Shown one piece after another: positions 1-10,951 of a stretch of DNA of 64,000 nt (position 1 is the first letter of the stretch; the number at the start of each line of letters is the position of its first letter). The notes under the pieces were generated by a model that was not told the DNA's origin, made no database searches, and saw nothing but the letters and a program-made list of their open reading frames with translations. The stretch comes from Paragonimus westermani (Eukaryota; Platyhelminthes; Trematoda; Plagiorchiida; Troglotrematidae): assembly GCA_008508345.1 (NCBI GenBank), contig QNGE01002994.1, forward strand, positions 7,885-71,884. The letters are read 5' to 3'. A program made the translations under genes and the position numbers.

Positions 1-540
1 ACCAGCATTGGCCGGCTGGACACAAGGACCCCACTGGCACACCTCCCAGTCTTAATCCTTCTGGTTTACACTGGATATGTGGTGTGTGGGTGGAACTGCA
101 ATTGATGCGGCGCAAGTCAATTGTGGTGACTGTTAAACGCAGGCGTCCTTTGGCTTCGGTCACTGTGACAGGCAAATCCGTATCGGATGCCGCCAACCGT
201 GTGTGTGTGTATCACCTGCTGCCTTACGGTATAGGCTTTGGAGCCACAGGCTTCGGGTAACAATCCTAATCGCTCTGCTGTCTAGACCTGTGCGTCTTGA
301 CGGTATCCCTAGCCCACATAAACCATCATACCACAGCCTAATACCATGCTGTATCGGCCGTCGCGCAGGATAAACCGTGTCGCCCTACTGCTGCACACGG
401 CAGGCTGGATAAGCGAAAATATGCTACTCCCAGACACTCACCATTATACTACCCCTCTAACATGTAACCTCGGGCAGGTAATGCTAACCCAAGTCCCAGT
501 ACCCCGGAAACCAACCTGAGACAGGCCCGGGGACTTAAGA
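1..540 (+). repeat. LINE 5' UTR repeat
   Basis: This is untranslated sequence upstream of the endonuclease. Bases 1-230 recur, diverged, at 21500-21725 and 7330-7545. Bases 230-480 recur at 37455-37720, again directly upstream of an endonuclease. That recurrence supports a UTR role. Confidence 0.7.
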
Positions 541-1300
541 CGTTTTCCATTGGGACACGGAATGTGCGAACGTTACTGGATCGATGCGGCATCACAGGAC
601 GGCCGGAACGATGCATCACACTGATCGCGATGGGGACTGCTTCGCTAGGGAATCGGCGTAACAGCCTTGAGTGAGATAAGGCTTGAAGACCAAGATAATT
701 GGCAAAGAATAGATGTCGGGTACACCCTCCACTGGCTAGGTTACCCAGCAGACGGCATTCGAGAGCACGGAGTCTTTCACACAATCGTTAATCACATAAT
801 AGTTTTGAAGATAGGCGAACCGCACGGCATCAAGCCTCGAATCTTGTCCATGCGCCCGCGACTCGGTCGAGGTGAATGTGCTATATCTGTTAGTGTTTAC
901 GTTTCAACTGTGTCACATTGATGACACAAATGACCAGTCCTATGATCAGCTGTCCGTCACGATCCGGTCGGCGCTGGTGAGTGACCGACTGTCTGTTCCG
1001 GTTGACTTGAACACTCGAGTCAGGCGCGAGTTAGTAGCCTGACCGGGAGTACTCGTACCCTACGATATCGATTCAGTCAACGAGAACGGCGATCATCTGC
1101 CCCACTTGTGTGCTACTCACTAACTGGCTGTCGCGAATACACGATTCCAGCTGGATGCGAGCGACACCACGACGTGGACCTATCCACGAAGCGGTCATTA
1201 CCATTTGCTTGACTACGTGATTGTGCGGCAGCGCGACATTCGTGAAGTATGTATCACGCGGGTGTATTGCGGTGGTGAATGTAGTACTGGTCAGGAACAA
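541..1300 (+). pseudogene. APE-type endonuclease domain of LINE, broken
   Basis: The protein would nick target DNA for target-primed reverse transcription. In shifting frames one can read the N-terminal T-R-N-V-R-T-L motif (about 555-580), a degenerate G-D-x-N-A-R-V box as VDLNTRV (about 1000-1020), then the ENGDHLPHLC segment, a T-W-x-x-P-R segment and the Y-H-L-L-D-Y-V-I-V end (about 1195-1235). The last replaces the usual Q-x-x-D-Y-V-L-V. Several stops occur, including inside the L-A-V-A-N-T segment. It is inactive. Confidence 0.75.
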
Positions 1301-1380
1301 GTTGCTTATCCCTGTACAAGAGTCTGTTTATTGCAGTTCTTTCGGACAACGGCAAAAGCTGGATAAAAACGACTGGAGAA

Positions 1381-1740
1381 CTGTGAGGCGAAGGCTGCTT
1401 CTCAGCGTGCCACTGCCGCCCGTCTGGCCGAAGCCCCCGTATCCACTACTCCCGACGGTATATGGCAAAAACTCAAAGAACAGATCACGGCAGCAGCCAC
1501 CGAGACAATTGGTTTGAAGCGTAAGAAACTCCCAGACTGGTTCGGTGACAACAACGCAGTTATCTCCAGCTTGGTACGAGGGGAGAATGCCACATTTGCC
1601 ACTTCCACGATGGACCCAGACAATGTAGGAAAGAAGGCCACGTTCCGGAGTGTTTGCCATCAACTGGGCGAGAGTGTTTGCAGAATCGAGGACAACTGGT
1701 GGATTAATCAGGGTGAGTGGATTTAGGGCTACGCCAATCG
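1381..1740 (+). pseudogene. Linker between LINE endonuclease and RT
   Basis: Reading + from about 1389 gives an Ala-rich segment followed by K-L-P-D-W-F-G-D-N-N-A-V-I-S, which corresponds to the conserved D-W-F-D-x-N-D linker motif in this LINE family. A stop occurs at 1516 before the motif resumes. The stretch 1514-1726 is open and keeps family-like residues. Confidence 0.6.
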
Positions 1741-3130
1741 CCAACAACACAAGGAGTTTTACAGTTCGCTTAAGGCGATCTTCGGTCCATCTGTCCAGTC
1801 TACCAAAGCACTAGTAGACGTGGATATTGGCTGTTCATGCACTCAGCCAGACAGCATCGTGGAAGTGTGGCGCAAACACTTTGGTAACCTATTAAACCAC
1901 CCTGATACCACTGTTTGGGCAATCATGAACAGCCTGCCGCAATAGGCCATCAAAACTCCACTTGCTCTCTCCTCGGATTTGCTAGGGTTGCAGGGATCTA
2001 TTGGTCAACTGCCCAGCGGTAAGGCTGCAGACGAGAATGGTCTGCTAGGTTAGATGCTGAAGAATGGCGGACCGGTGCTGGGCCGTGCCCTGCTTCGGCT
2101 AAACTGTGTAGGCAAGATGTTTGCCAGAATTCTTCTGAACCGGGCGAGTCGCAGTACGATCGATCTGGTGTTTGCTGCTAGATAGCTTCAAGAGAAATAC
2201 CGGAAGTGAAAGCAGCCTCTGTATGCCATGTTTGTGGACTTTACCAAGGCCTTTGACTCTGTGAGCCGCAAGGCGTTGTGGATGGTGCTTGTTCAATTTG
2301 GATGTCCAGGTCCGTCACTACGACCAGTATGTTGCATGTGGGCATGACGGCGAAGGTACAATCGTGTGGATCTACCTCTGAGGACTTTGACATTTTCATT
2401 GGCATGAAGCAGGGTTGTGTACTAGCCCCAACCCTATTTAGCTTATATTTGATTGACGTGATGACAGTGGCTTTTCAAGACTCTGTGGAGTACGGCATTG
2501 AAGTGGAGTGCTGAACGGTTGGGTACCTGTTGAACATCCGACGTTTCGGCACCCCAACCCGGTTACTTACCTCAACGGCGCGTATGCTTTCTGTTTGCAG
2601 ATGATAGCGCATTGTTGGCACACAGTGGAGAAAAACTTCAAAGCCTGGCGACGGCATTCGCGTCCGCAGCATTTAAGTTTTGATTGAATATCAACACAGC
2701 CTTCTCCGGGTAAAGATAATGTCACGGCGCCTTTATCCCCAAATCCGCATCGATGGAGACGTTGTCGATTGCTGCGCGAATTTTTGCTACTTGGGTAGCA
2801 ATTTATCAACAAGTTTGTTCGTAGACCGCGAGCTGAGAGCGCGTGTGGAGAAAGCCAGTGCTGCTTTCGGACTTCCTGAAGATGGTCACCAAGCTGTGTG
2901 TCTACCGCTCAGTGGTGCTGTCTATATTGCTGTACGGCAATGAGGAGTGGACATTATATCAGCGGAACTTGCGCTACTTTAGCCGCTTTCATGTGCAATG
3001 TCTGGGGTGCATCTTGAATATTCGCTGGTCGGGCATGGCTCCGGACACTGAGGTACTACGGCGAGTGGACATGGACGGAATGGAAGCCCTGTGGATGCTG
3101 AATCAGTCCCGTTGGCTGGGTCACGTCTGA
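1741..3130 (+). pseudogene. LINE reverse transcriptase, broken
   Basis: Readable blocks are G-K-M-F-A-R-I-L-L-N-R (about 2110-2145), F-V-D-F-T-K-A-F-D-S-V (about 2230-2265), M-K-Q-G-C-V-L-A-P-T-L-F (about 2404-2440), the catalytic box as F-A-D-D (2594-2605) and the thumb/C-terminal segment Y-G-N-E-E-W-T-L-Y (about 2932-2960). At least eight stops or shifts separate them. The role in a live element is cDNA synthesis at the nicked target. Confidence 0.85.
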
Positions 3131-3520
3131 CGAATAAGCAATGACTGTATTCCGAAGGAGCTGTTGTATGGGCAAGTGAAATCGGGTAAGCGAAATCCTG
3201 TTGGTGCAAAGCGTGGATACGAAGGTGGTGTGTAAGTGAGTCTCTTAAGTTGCACCATAGATTTCAGACGTTGGGAAGATCTGGTATTGAACCGCACAGC
3301 CTGGAAAAATACAATTCGGACGGGCGTCCACAAGTTCAGTGAGTGGTAATCGCGCGACCGTGAACGAAAGCGCGAAGTATGCAAGAGAACCATTGGTGCC
3401 ATAGGTCATGGTAACGTGACCACATGATTTTGCCATGTCTGCGCCCGCGAATGCGTTGGACGTTTGGGGTTAGTAGGTCACCAACGTACCCATAGTGGAC
3501 CGTCAGCAAAGAGACCATGA
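3131..3520 (+). pseudogene. LINE C-terminus with C2H2-like zinc finger
   Basis: After a stop at 3128 the reading resumes with S-N-D-C-I-P-K-E-L-L-Y-G, and later L-N-R-T-A-W-K-N-T-I. At 3431-3499 one frame reads C-H-V-C-x12-H-x4-H, a C2H2 finger, then ends S-G-P-S-A-K-R-P-stop at 3520. Such fingers are seen at the end of some flatworm LINE proteins, presumably for nucleic-acid binding. The finger itself is intact although the flanks carry stops. Confidence 0.65.
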
Positions 3521-3756
3521 TTAGGTTAGGCTCAGTTAGGTCATTTCAGCATATCCACTGTGTTTCCGTCAGAGCTTGCATCGGCCAAAACCATAGTTTA
3601 TGGCAACGAATCCGGTCCTCTCATCGAAATATCGGGTATGCGATGTCTTCTACCCGTTTTCTTCTACAGCTTTGTTGGAGAACAGTATGATTAAAGCAGA
3701 GAGCGTTCATTTCATAATTCAAAAACTATTTCGTTTTTCATTTTTTCCTTCTCTAA

Positions 3757-4061
3757 TGTAGTGAGGGAAGACGGTCGGACCATACGACTTACACAACTAT
3801 TCAGTAGCAGCATGGATCGAAATGATCGCGTGAGAAATACGGGGGAAATACGGGAAGGATCATTGGAGGGCAGCATCACGTGGAATGGCTTTCGCCACAT
3901 GACAGAACTGAGACATGGTGTCCAAAGCGACCGGAGCATCCTCAGATCAGTGTGGTGTGCAACTGAGTGTCTCTGTTCGTATTACCGTTGAGACGCTTAA
4001 GTCGTGTATTGGTTTTCCAAATGAACAACCTCTGTGCCATCCGTCTTCTCGGTTCACAACA
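3757..4061 (+). repeat. LTR (305 bp), left arm
   Basis: It starts TGTAGTGAGG and ends ACAACA, and has the same length (305 bp) as the copies at 10952-11256 and 57573-57877. Two bases after the end comes CGGTGCCGTGACC, a primer-site candidate with its first base changed (TGG in the 57880 copy). Confidence 0.85.
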
Positions 4062-4063
4062 AT

Positions 4064-4080
4064 CGGTGCCGTGACCGGGA
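4064..4080 (+). promoter_or_regulatory. Primer-binding-site-like sequence after LTR
   Basis: CGGTGCCGTGACCGGGA follows the LTR end by 2 bp. The related copy at 57880 has TGGTGCCGTGACC, which begins with the TGG expected to pair with a tRNA CCA end. I cannot name the tRNA. Confidence 0.4.
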
Positions 4081-4087
4081 CACGAGG

Positions 4088-4975
4088 ATGAAAATCCCGT
4101 GACCACAGCCGTTTGAGGACAAGGATGTTCGGAGTTTCCTGGAGGACTTCGAAGACGTGGCGGAGGCGATCGGAGTGAAGGCGGGCCGGGCGAAGCTGGC
4201 GGCCCTGCGGATGCTGCTCAAGGGCAGGGCGAAGGCGGTTCTGGATACGGCGCGAAGGGGCCCTGCGAAGCTGGAGTGGGCCGCCACGAAGGAGGCGCTG
4301 ATCGCCATGTTCGACAGCCCCGCCGATTGCCAGGAGGAAATGAGGCGGTTCAAGGGCGCCCGGCTTGAACCAGGAGGCGACGCTCTGGTCTATGCCATGT
4401 CCCTGCGGGCAGCGGTGTCAAGATCCCTGCCGTATTTGGACCAGGATCCAGAGCAATGTTTGCTGACGGAACAGTTCTTGGACGGAATACCACCAATTGT
4501 CCGGTATCGGCTCAGGGTTGCTCTCATCGCACATCCCATGACGCTGGAACAGTTGGCCGATGCAGCTCGACAATTGCTGACAGAAGATGCCGCAACAGCC
4601 AACGAGGTGGGGGCAGGCAAACCGAGTGACCCGAATGACCTTCGAAGCGCAGTGGAAAAGTTGACTCCGGAAGTGGCGGCTTTGAAGATGAAAAAGGAGG
4701 AGAACCGTGGCGATATCTGTTACGGATGTGGAAGGCGAGGACACTGGCGAAGATTTTGTTCACTCGGCAAGAAAGGGTCGTACTTTAACAAGCGTTTCTT
4801 CCATTGTTCTTTGTTTGGGAAGGGGGATCCCGTAATAGGAGCGGTTGGTAAGACAGCAGTTCAGGCTAGGTTAGAAGTCAATGGTAGCTCGGAGTACTGT
4901 TTGATTGACGCTGTGGCCACGATTTCATTGACTGGGCCGAGGACAGGAAGATTGTGCAGCCGTGTGCGATGGTAG
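4088..4975 (+). pseudogene. gag: Gypsy gag with start of protease, left arm
   Basis: Gag forms the particle that packages the RNA. The frame opens at ATG 4088 but meets a TGA at 4100-4102, where the 57.9-kb copy has Trp. It is then open to 4975. It contains an Ala/Leu/Arg-rich capsid-like region (residues 25-190) and a CCHC zinc knuckle, C-Y-G-C-x4-H-x4-C, at 4718-4759. Near the end (about 4900-4930) the aspartic-protease box reads L-I-D-A-V-A-T instead of L-I-D-T-G-A-T, so the protease would be dead. The right arm carries the same lesions. Confidence 0.85.
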
Positions 4976-5268
4976 TGCGAACGGTCGGTGGGTTCACCAT
5001 CAACGTTGATGGTCTTGCAAAATAACATGTCCGAATCGTTCGTCATTGCCCCTGACGCACGTCAGACTATCTTGATGGCGGATTTTCTTGACCGCGTTGA
5101 GGCCGTAATTGGTTTGAAGCATGATAACCTGGTAACGAAATATGGGGTCGTTCTACTAGTGGAAAAGCGCAAAACCCAGTTTGGACGGATTGAAGTGAAC
5201 GCACCCAGAGCAATGCCACCTTGTGACAATCAGTTACTGAATGAAGTGATAGGCAAATTTCAGGAATT
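4976..5268 (+). pseudogene. pol: Protease/pre-RT region, left arm, ends at fold-back junction
   Basis: The frame continues pol downstream of the dead protease motif (I-I-G-L-D-like segment read as V-I-G-L-K-H-D). It runs to C-A-G-G-A-A-T-T at 5261-5268, where the sequence flips into the complementary strand of a more downstream part of pol. After this point the left and right arms no longer match. Confidence 0.7.
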
Positions 5269-5749
5269 AGCCGTCTGAACGTGAAGGGGGCGCTTGAGTC
5301 CGAACGGCATCCGTTTGAAGCGGTATTGCTTTTCGCCGTTTGTGAACGCTGTTTTATCTCGGTCCGATTATTTGATTGGGACCTGTCAATATCCGGACCG
5401 TAAGTCCAACACTGTAAACACCCGGGTGATCTGCAGCTTGTCAAAAATCTCCACCACCGACAGGACTGTTACGACTTTATTGATCAGTATCTCGTTCAGC
5501 CGCCTGAATTCGACAGAGAATCGAAATTTACCATTAGGCTTCTTTACCAGCAAGACAGGAGAATTGAACGGGCTATGCACCTCCTCGATGAGTTCTTCCT
5601 TCAGCATGTCCTTCACTTGTCGTTCAATTTCCGGCTGCAAGTGCATCGGAATTCTTCGGGGGTCGAATGGCCGAAATCGCCTTGACTCGATGGGGATTTC
5701 GTGTCCAACCCAGTCACAACAGCACTACAGGTCTTGATCCGTAGTGAAC
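5269..5749 (-). pseudogene. pol: Gypsy reverse transcriptase fragment (fingers and palm, no YxDD)
   Basis: On the minus strand 5646-5386 reads as RT: Q-V-K-D-M-L-K-E-E-L-I-E, S-P-F-N-S-P-V-L-L-V-K-K-P-N-G-K-F-R-F, and V-L-D-L-R-S-G-Y. The Trp of the expected G-Y-W-Q-V motif is a stop. The frame then gives Q-V-P-I-K, stop, D-K-T-A-F-T and M-P-F-G-L-K, and after a -1 shift P-F-T-F-R-R-L. It ends there at the junction, before the catalytic YxDD box. The same 481 bp are present at 59085-59565. Confidence 0.85.
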
Positions 5750-6030
5750 AATTCCTGAAATTTGCCTATCACTTCATTCAGTAACTGATTGTCACAAGGT
5801 GGCATTGCTCTGGGTGCGTTCACTTCAATCCGTCCAAACTGGGTTTTGCGCTTTTCCACTAGTAGAACGACCCCATATTTCGTTACCAGGTTATCATGCT
5901 TCAAACCAATTACGGCCTCAACGCGGTCAAGAAAATCCGCCATCAAGATAGTCTGACGTGCGTCAGGGGCAATGACGAACGATTCGGACATGTTATTTTG
6001 CAAGACCATCAACGTTGATGGTGAACCCAC
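5750..6030 (-). pseudogene. pol: Protease/pre-RT region, right arm
   Basis: This is the mirror of 4988-5268, continuing in frame into the RT fragment (…E-L-F-T-T-D-Q-D-L then stop). This arm keeps the natural order gag-PR-RT, so it is the original orientation. The left arm is the inverted duplicate. Confidence 0.7.
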
Positions 6031-6042
6031 CGACCGTTCGCA

Positions 6043-6930
6043 CTACCATCGCACACGGCTGCACAATCTTCCTGTCCTCGGCCCAGTCAATGAAATCGTG
6101 GCCACAGCGTCAATCAAACAGTACTCCGAGCTACCATTGACTTCTAACCTAGCCTGAACTGCTGTCTTACCAACCGCTCCTATTACGGGATCCCCCTTCC
6201 CAAACAAAGAACAATGGAAGAAACGCTTGTTAAAGTACGACCCTTTCTTGCCGAGTGAACAAAATCTTCGCCAGTGTCCTCGCCTTCCACATCCGTAACA
6301 GATATCGCCACGGTTCTCCTCCTTTTTCATCTTCAAAGCCGCCACTTCCGGAGTCAACTTTTCCACTGCGCTTCGAAGGTCATTCGGGTCACTCGGTTTG
6401 CCTGCCCCCACCTCGTTGGCTGTTGCGGCATCTTCTGTCAGCAATTGTCGAGCTGCATCGGCCAACTGTTCCAGCGTCATGGGATGTGCGATGAGAGCAA
6501 CCCTGAGCCGATACCGGACAATTGGTGGTATTCCGTCCAAGAACTGTTCCGTCAGCAAACATTGCTCTGGATCCTGGTCCAAATACGGCAGGGATCTTGA
6601 CACCGCTGCCCGCAGGGACATGGCATAGACCAGAGCGTCGCCTCCTGGTTCAAGCCGGGCGCCCTTGAACCGCCTCATTTCCTCCTGGCAATCGGCGGGG
6701 CTGTCGAACATGGCGATCAGCGCCTCCTTCGTGGCGGCCCACTCCAGCTTCGCAGGGCCCCTTCGCGCCGTATCCAGAACCGCCTTCGCCCTGCCCTTGA
6801 GCAGCATCCGCAGGGCCGCCAGCTTCGCCCGGCCCGCCTTCACTCCGATCGCCTCCGCCACGTCTTCGAAGTCCTCCAGGAAACTCCGAACATCCTTGTC
6901 CTCAAACGGCTGTGGTCACGGGATTTTCAT
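6043..6930 (-). pseudogene. gag: Gypsy gag with start of protease, right arm
   Basis: The 272-residue translation from 6861 to 6043 is residue-for-residue the same as that of 4157-4975, including the CCHC knuckle, the D-A-V protease lesion and the early TGA. Identity this complete between old, stop-bearing copies implies a recent duplication, gene conversion, or duplication during assembly. Confidence 0.85.
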
Positions 6931-6956
6931 CCTCGTGTCCCGGTCACGGCACCGAT

Positions 6957-7261
6957 TGTTGTGAACCGAGAAGACGGATGGCACAGAGGTTGTTCATTTG
7001 GAAAACCAATACACGACTTAAGCGTCTCAACGGTAATACGAACAGAGACACTCAGTTGCACACCACACTGATCTGAGGATGCTCCGGTCGCTTTGGACAC
7101 CATGTCTCAGTTCTGTCATGTGGCGAAAGCCATTCCACGTGATGCTGCCCTCCAATGATCCTTCCCGTATTTCCCCCGTATTTCTCACGCGATCATTTCG
7201 ATCCATGCTGCTACTGAATAGTTGTGTAAGTCGTATGATCCGACCGTCTTCTCTGACTTTT
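6957..7261 (-). repeat. LTR (right arm, damaged outer tip)
   Basis: This is the mirror of 3757-4061. The match fails only in the outermost bases: the expected …CCCTCACTACA reads …TCTGACTTTT. The exact right boundary is therefore uncertain by a few bases. Confidence 0.8.
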
Positions 7262-7329
7262 CTGGTATTGCATTTTTATTATCTTTCTTCTCTGTTTAAT
7301 TCTTTCACTACAACCTTTCTGTCTAGGTA

Positions 7330-7545
7330 ATCAACTGGCCGAACAGCGCTGGTCGTCTGCGCACATGGACCTCACTCGTATATCTACCGTTTTCATTCCT
7401 TCGGGTCTACTTTGGATATGTGGTGTGTGGGTTGACCGTCGAGTGGTGCGGCGCCAGCCAATTCCGCTTTTGTTTAAGCACAGGCGTCGTTTGGATTAGG
7501 TCACTGCCACAAGCTGATCCGAATCGGATGCTCCCAACTAATGGA
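7330..7545 (+). repeat. LINE 5' UTR repeat copy
   Basis: It aligns with 1-230 and 21500-21725 through shared blocks such as GGATATGTGGTGTGTGGG, CAGGCGTC and GAATCGGATG. It is diverged, with no endonuclease behind it. Confidence 0.6.
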
Positions 7546-9093
7546 AACGTACTTTGTTTTTCGCACCACCGCACTGAGTTCGGATAAATATGACTACTTT
7601 CAAATGTGGTTATCATGTCTAGTGTTTGTCCTCAGATCAATCGGTACAATATGTGCACATGAGATTCGGTGGATCTTCTTATGTATGTAAGGTCCAGTGG
7701 GTTGATCGGTCATCGTATGTTGTGCACTGTTTATCCTTGGATGGTTCACGGCTTCAGAAAGCTTGTGGGCTTTGCACATTCTAAGAATGACGGAGTTTAC
7801 AGACGTTAATATAGCGGAGTTTTCCCTATTGAATCCTAATTTTTTTCAGCCTGTTGAGCGCGTGTGATTAGCTCAAGTTTTGCCAATCACAGAACGGGAA
7901 ATCCTCTGTGGCAACGGTGCCGAAAGTTAGAGGACGCTTCTCTGATACAAGCCCCGGGACTAGGCGACAGCGTTCATCAAACTGGAAGTGAATGGCTATA
8001 GATATTTGAAGAGAGATGTTGCCAACTGTGCTGTCAAACACGCCTAGCAACCGCATACTAGTAGGCTGTCTATTCAGTGAGCATTCGCTTGTCTAGAATT
8101 CCATCCGCGTTGTTTATTCTATGCCGTCGTTAATATTGAAAGTGGCTGACAGAAGAACATACAGCTTTCCAAACGGTTTCAAGTTAGAATTACTCAGCAA
8201 CCATCACCGGTGGTAAGCATATTCTTCGACGATGGAGAAGCATTTTATGGTGGGATCAACTGACGAAATCAAGATTATTGTACTGTTGTAAAACTCATTC
8301 ATTCTAATGTTATTGCTTCAGTTTTGACGCTAAAGTAGGCATGTGAACCGGAATGCACAGCATTATGCTTACTTGGTCCTACTTCCTCGATGAAAAGATG
8401 AGTGATTCAACCTGTTTGAAAGTTCTTTCAAGCTATATCAATGTTTACAAAGATTAAAATTTGAACGGCGAAATAGAACCTATTTCGAGTAAAATGGAGC
8501 ATCCCCTCAAGTGGTTAGACAGTACATATCCGCATCGATACATCTTTGGGACGAGTCAGTTTAGCAGCCTTCAACGTCCCTAGCTTAGGTCCTTCGGTTT
8601 TTGTTATGAACTCGATTGAATTCCATAATTTACACTCCACGGCCCCATTTCTTAACCAAAATTGCTGTTAATATGACAGCAAGTAAAGTACATCGTACTA
8701 CGAAGCATCTAGCCAACAAATGTATGGAAAATGGCAGAAAATCTGAATACTTACTCTGATGTACAACTGTTGCTGAACAGAAGTTGACTGTAAAACAGCC
8801 CTTTTGAGAGCCACATAACTTAGCTTCCTCTTCAGTTTTTTTGTATCAGTAACATAGTGTTTCATGATTCGTACCTTTGACCAGCTGATAACAGTGAACA
8901 GCAGACGGCATTTTTCTCCTCTGCTGACATCAAGCTTCCTCTATTCCAAATGGGACAGTTGTACAGTGGAAGGCGTTTAGTAGTCATCTGAAGAATGTCT
9001 CCACCAAATGTAGCACGTATTTTACATGTTAACCAATGAGTTGAGAGTAACATAACTTTATGAGCAAAATGTAATGCCAAAACTTCATCATTT
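7546..9093. other. No feature recognised
   Basis: Moderately AT-rich unique-looking sequence. Only short chance reading frames occur, and I see no repeat shared with the rest of the window. Confidence 0.5.
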
Positions 9094-9285
9094 TTGGATG
9101 GCCTTTGTCAGGATTATACAGCGTCCCAGTTTGCAACGTCTTGTTACGACTTCAGTTATCCAAATAACTGCTCCGTTTGTGCTTCAGAAGGAATAAAGTG
9201 TGTAAATGCGTGTAATGATCCATTTATGTCATGGTTTGATCGACTGGCCTTTGAAATGACCAACCCGGTCTGCGTTTCATTATGA
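9094..9285 (+). other. Short Cys-rich open frame, possible exon
   Basis: The open frame of 63 codons has seven Cys and ends in TGA. An AG acceptor candidate (CTTTGTCAG) lies just inside it at about 9102-9110. There is no recognisable domain, and it could be chance. I include it because the composition is less random than its neighbours. Confidence 0.2.
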
Positions 9286-10951
9286 CAGCGAGCTTTGTAC
9301 TAGGATGTGCATTACTGACAGTAGCTAACGCGGACATAGTCATCAATGTTTGGAGGCAGATAGAGTGTCACCCATGAAGAGCTTGTAAAACTTGCAACAG
9401 CTGACGACATGATGCAGTTCAGCTCTCTAGTCTGGCCACACATACACCTGCGATCAGCGTTCCAGAAAGCGTACGCACTGTTTCCTTCCATTTTTCTGCC
9501 GTTAGAGTTCTGCGTTAAATCGGAACTGATCGGTAAATGTGCAAAGCATGACCACTTTTTTCATTCCCCCAGTAAATTAAATCCCGATATGTGTATAGAG
9601 GCAGTAAGTAGTTTCACTATATTCCCATAGAATTCATGAAGTCAACTTTGTATTCGCCTGTTTTCAGTCAATTCCAGGTGCATAGAACATGCTTAGTGAT
9701 CGTTAAACTAGATGAATGATTACCACACTCAGTTGGACCGATTCCAGTCTACTGGAAAGGAGCAGGAGCGTTAACGGATGTCATTGTAAGATGACAGGAC
9801 AAAAATCTGTGTTTTTTTTCAATATCATACACTAAACAGATAACAATGGAGCAGAGAATTGAACCGAAAACTGCACTAAAGTCTCAGGCAGTTTGAAGGC
9901 TTATACCAACAGGTTTCTTAACCAAGTCAAACCAGCAAGTGTCAGTGAATGTGCTGGGGAAACAGAAGGGTCATGACTCGGACATAACGTGCATCCCCAG
10001 TTTTTCTGACCCATTCATGTCTTGGTTGTATGCCGTGAACACTCGATAACTACATAGTTAATGTAAACCTTTCCACAGTTTCAAGAATTCAATGAGATTG
10101 CTCCGTTTTCAGTGTTCATCTCATTGTGTGATGAGCTTTTCCAACCATTTCAATCACGTTTTTGAGGGTGCCTACTAAATTTTTCGATTACTCCTTTGCG
10201 GTTCACCTAGTGTAACCTACATGTTGCAACGAATATAAAAATTCGAGAGAAACCTGGACGCGTTATTCCTTATGCAAACATCGATGCAGAATAAGTTTTA
10301 GGAAATGCAATCACTCGTATCTCAGAGTAAGCAGTCTCAACTGCATCCGAACGTCAGTGGCTGATAATCACGTTGTCCACTTCTCCCTTGTACTATAGAC
10401 GAGCAAAGATAGATGTTTTTCCCCACTGTTTGGAAGATGTCATAAATTGTCTTAGAATACTTATTTGGGTACATTCATTTTGACTGGGCATCCGTTGAAC
10501 GTAATTCGTAACATACGGTACCAAACTTACACATTTTTTGTGGTTTGGCTCTCAAGCAGCCGGCCGAGATTCCCTTACAATTAGGAGGAACAAAGCTGTG
10601 AAGGCTCGTGTTTGTTTCCGCAGATGTATTGTTGAACAGACTCATTCGTTCGACAGTGAAGCCTTCCATCGTAGAAAGGCTGTTTTCTTTTGCTTCAACA
10701 GTAAATTTGAGGTTGAGATACGCAAAATCATATTGTGTTACCAGAGTCTAATCGGACCACATATGTCAGTTATATAGCGCTTGTGGTTGCAATTAATGGG
10801 GACAGGACGTAGCTGTTTTTCCTTTTGTCAAACCATAAACACGTATTCATATGTGTAAAATTCGTCGACTAGAAATTTTCCGTTTATTTTCTCAATATAG
10901 ATGTATGTCTATGTAAACAGTCAATCAGTCGTGATTAATAATGAGTAATAA
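9286..10951. other. No feature recognised
   Basis: AT-rich sequence with short non-conserved frames on both strands. No transposon motif or repeat was found by eye. Confidence 0.5.

Larger units (their letters stand above)
1..3540 (+). mobile_element. Decayed non-LTR retrotransposon (LINE), 5' end cut by window
   Basis: The order is that of an APE-type LINE: GC-richer 5' UTR (1-540), endonuclease (541-1300), linker (1381-1740), reverse transcriptase (1741-3130) and a C-terminal finger ending at a stop at 3518-3520. Many stops and frameshifts break the reading frame, so it is not functional. The 5' UTR is repeated in part at 7330-7545, 21485-21725 and 37455-37720, which marks it as an interspersed family. 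The endonuclease and RT style matches elements I know from flatworm genomes, but the clade (RTE or CR1-like) is not certain. The tail after 3520 has a short TTAGG-rich run. Confidence 0.85.
3757..7261. mobile_element. Palindromic (fold-back) Gypsy-type LTR element
   Basis: The left arm (3757-5268) and right arm (5750-7261) are inverted copies of one another, about 1512 bp each. They read as the same bases except for roughly the last 13 bp of the right end. Each arm is LTR (305 bp), primer-site region, gag and protease. The 481-bp centre (5269-5749) continues only the right-hand (minus) element into RT and stops before the catalytic box. The outer termini are therefore both LTR 5' ends. No target duplication is visible here (CTAA left, CTGG right). 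It could be an integrated snap-back cDNA or an assembly artefact. The same inner junction recurs at 59084/59085. Confidence 0.85.

Noticed and set aside
6255..6964. Plus-strand open frames over the right arm, mirrored at 4054-4763 on the minus strand
   Set aside because: They are antisense shadows of the GC-rich gag frame and lack any motif of their own.
3757..7261. Fold-back DNA transposon with long terminal inverted repeats
   Set aside because: The arms consist of LTR, gag and protease of a Gypsy element, with no transposase.
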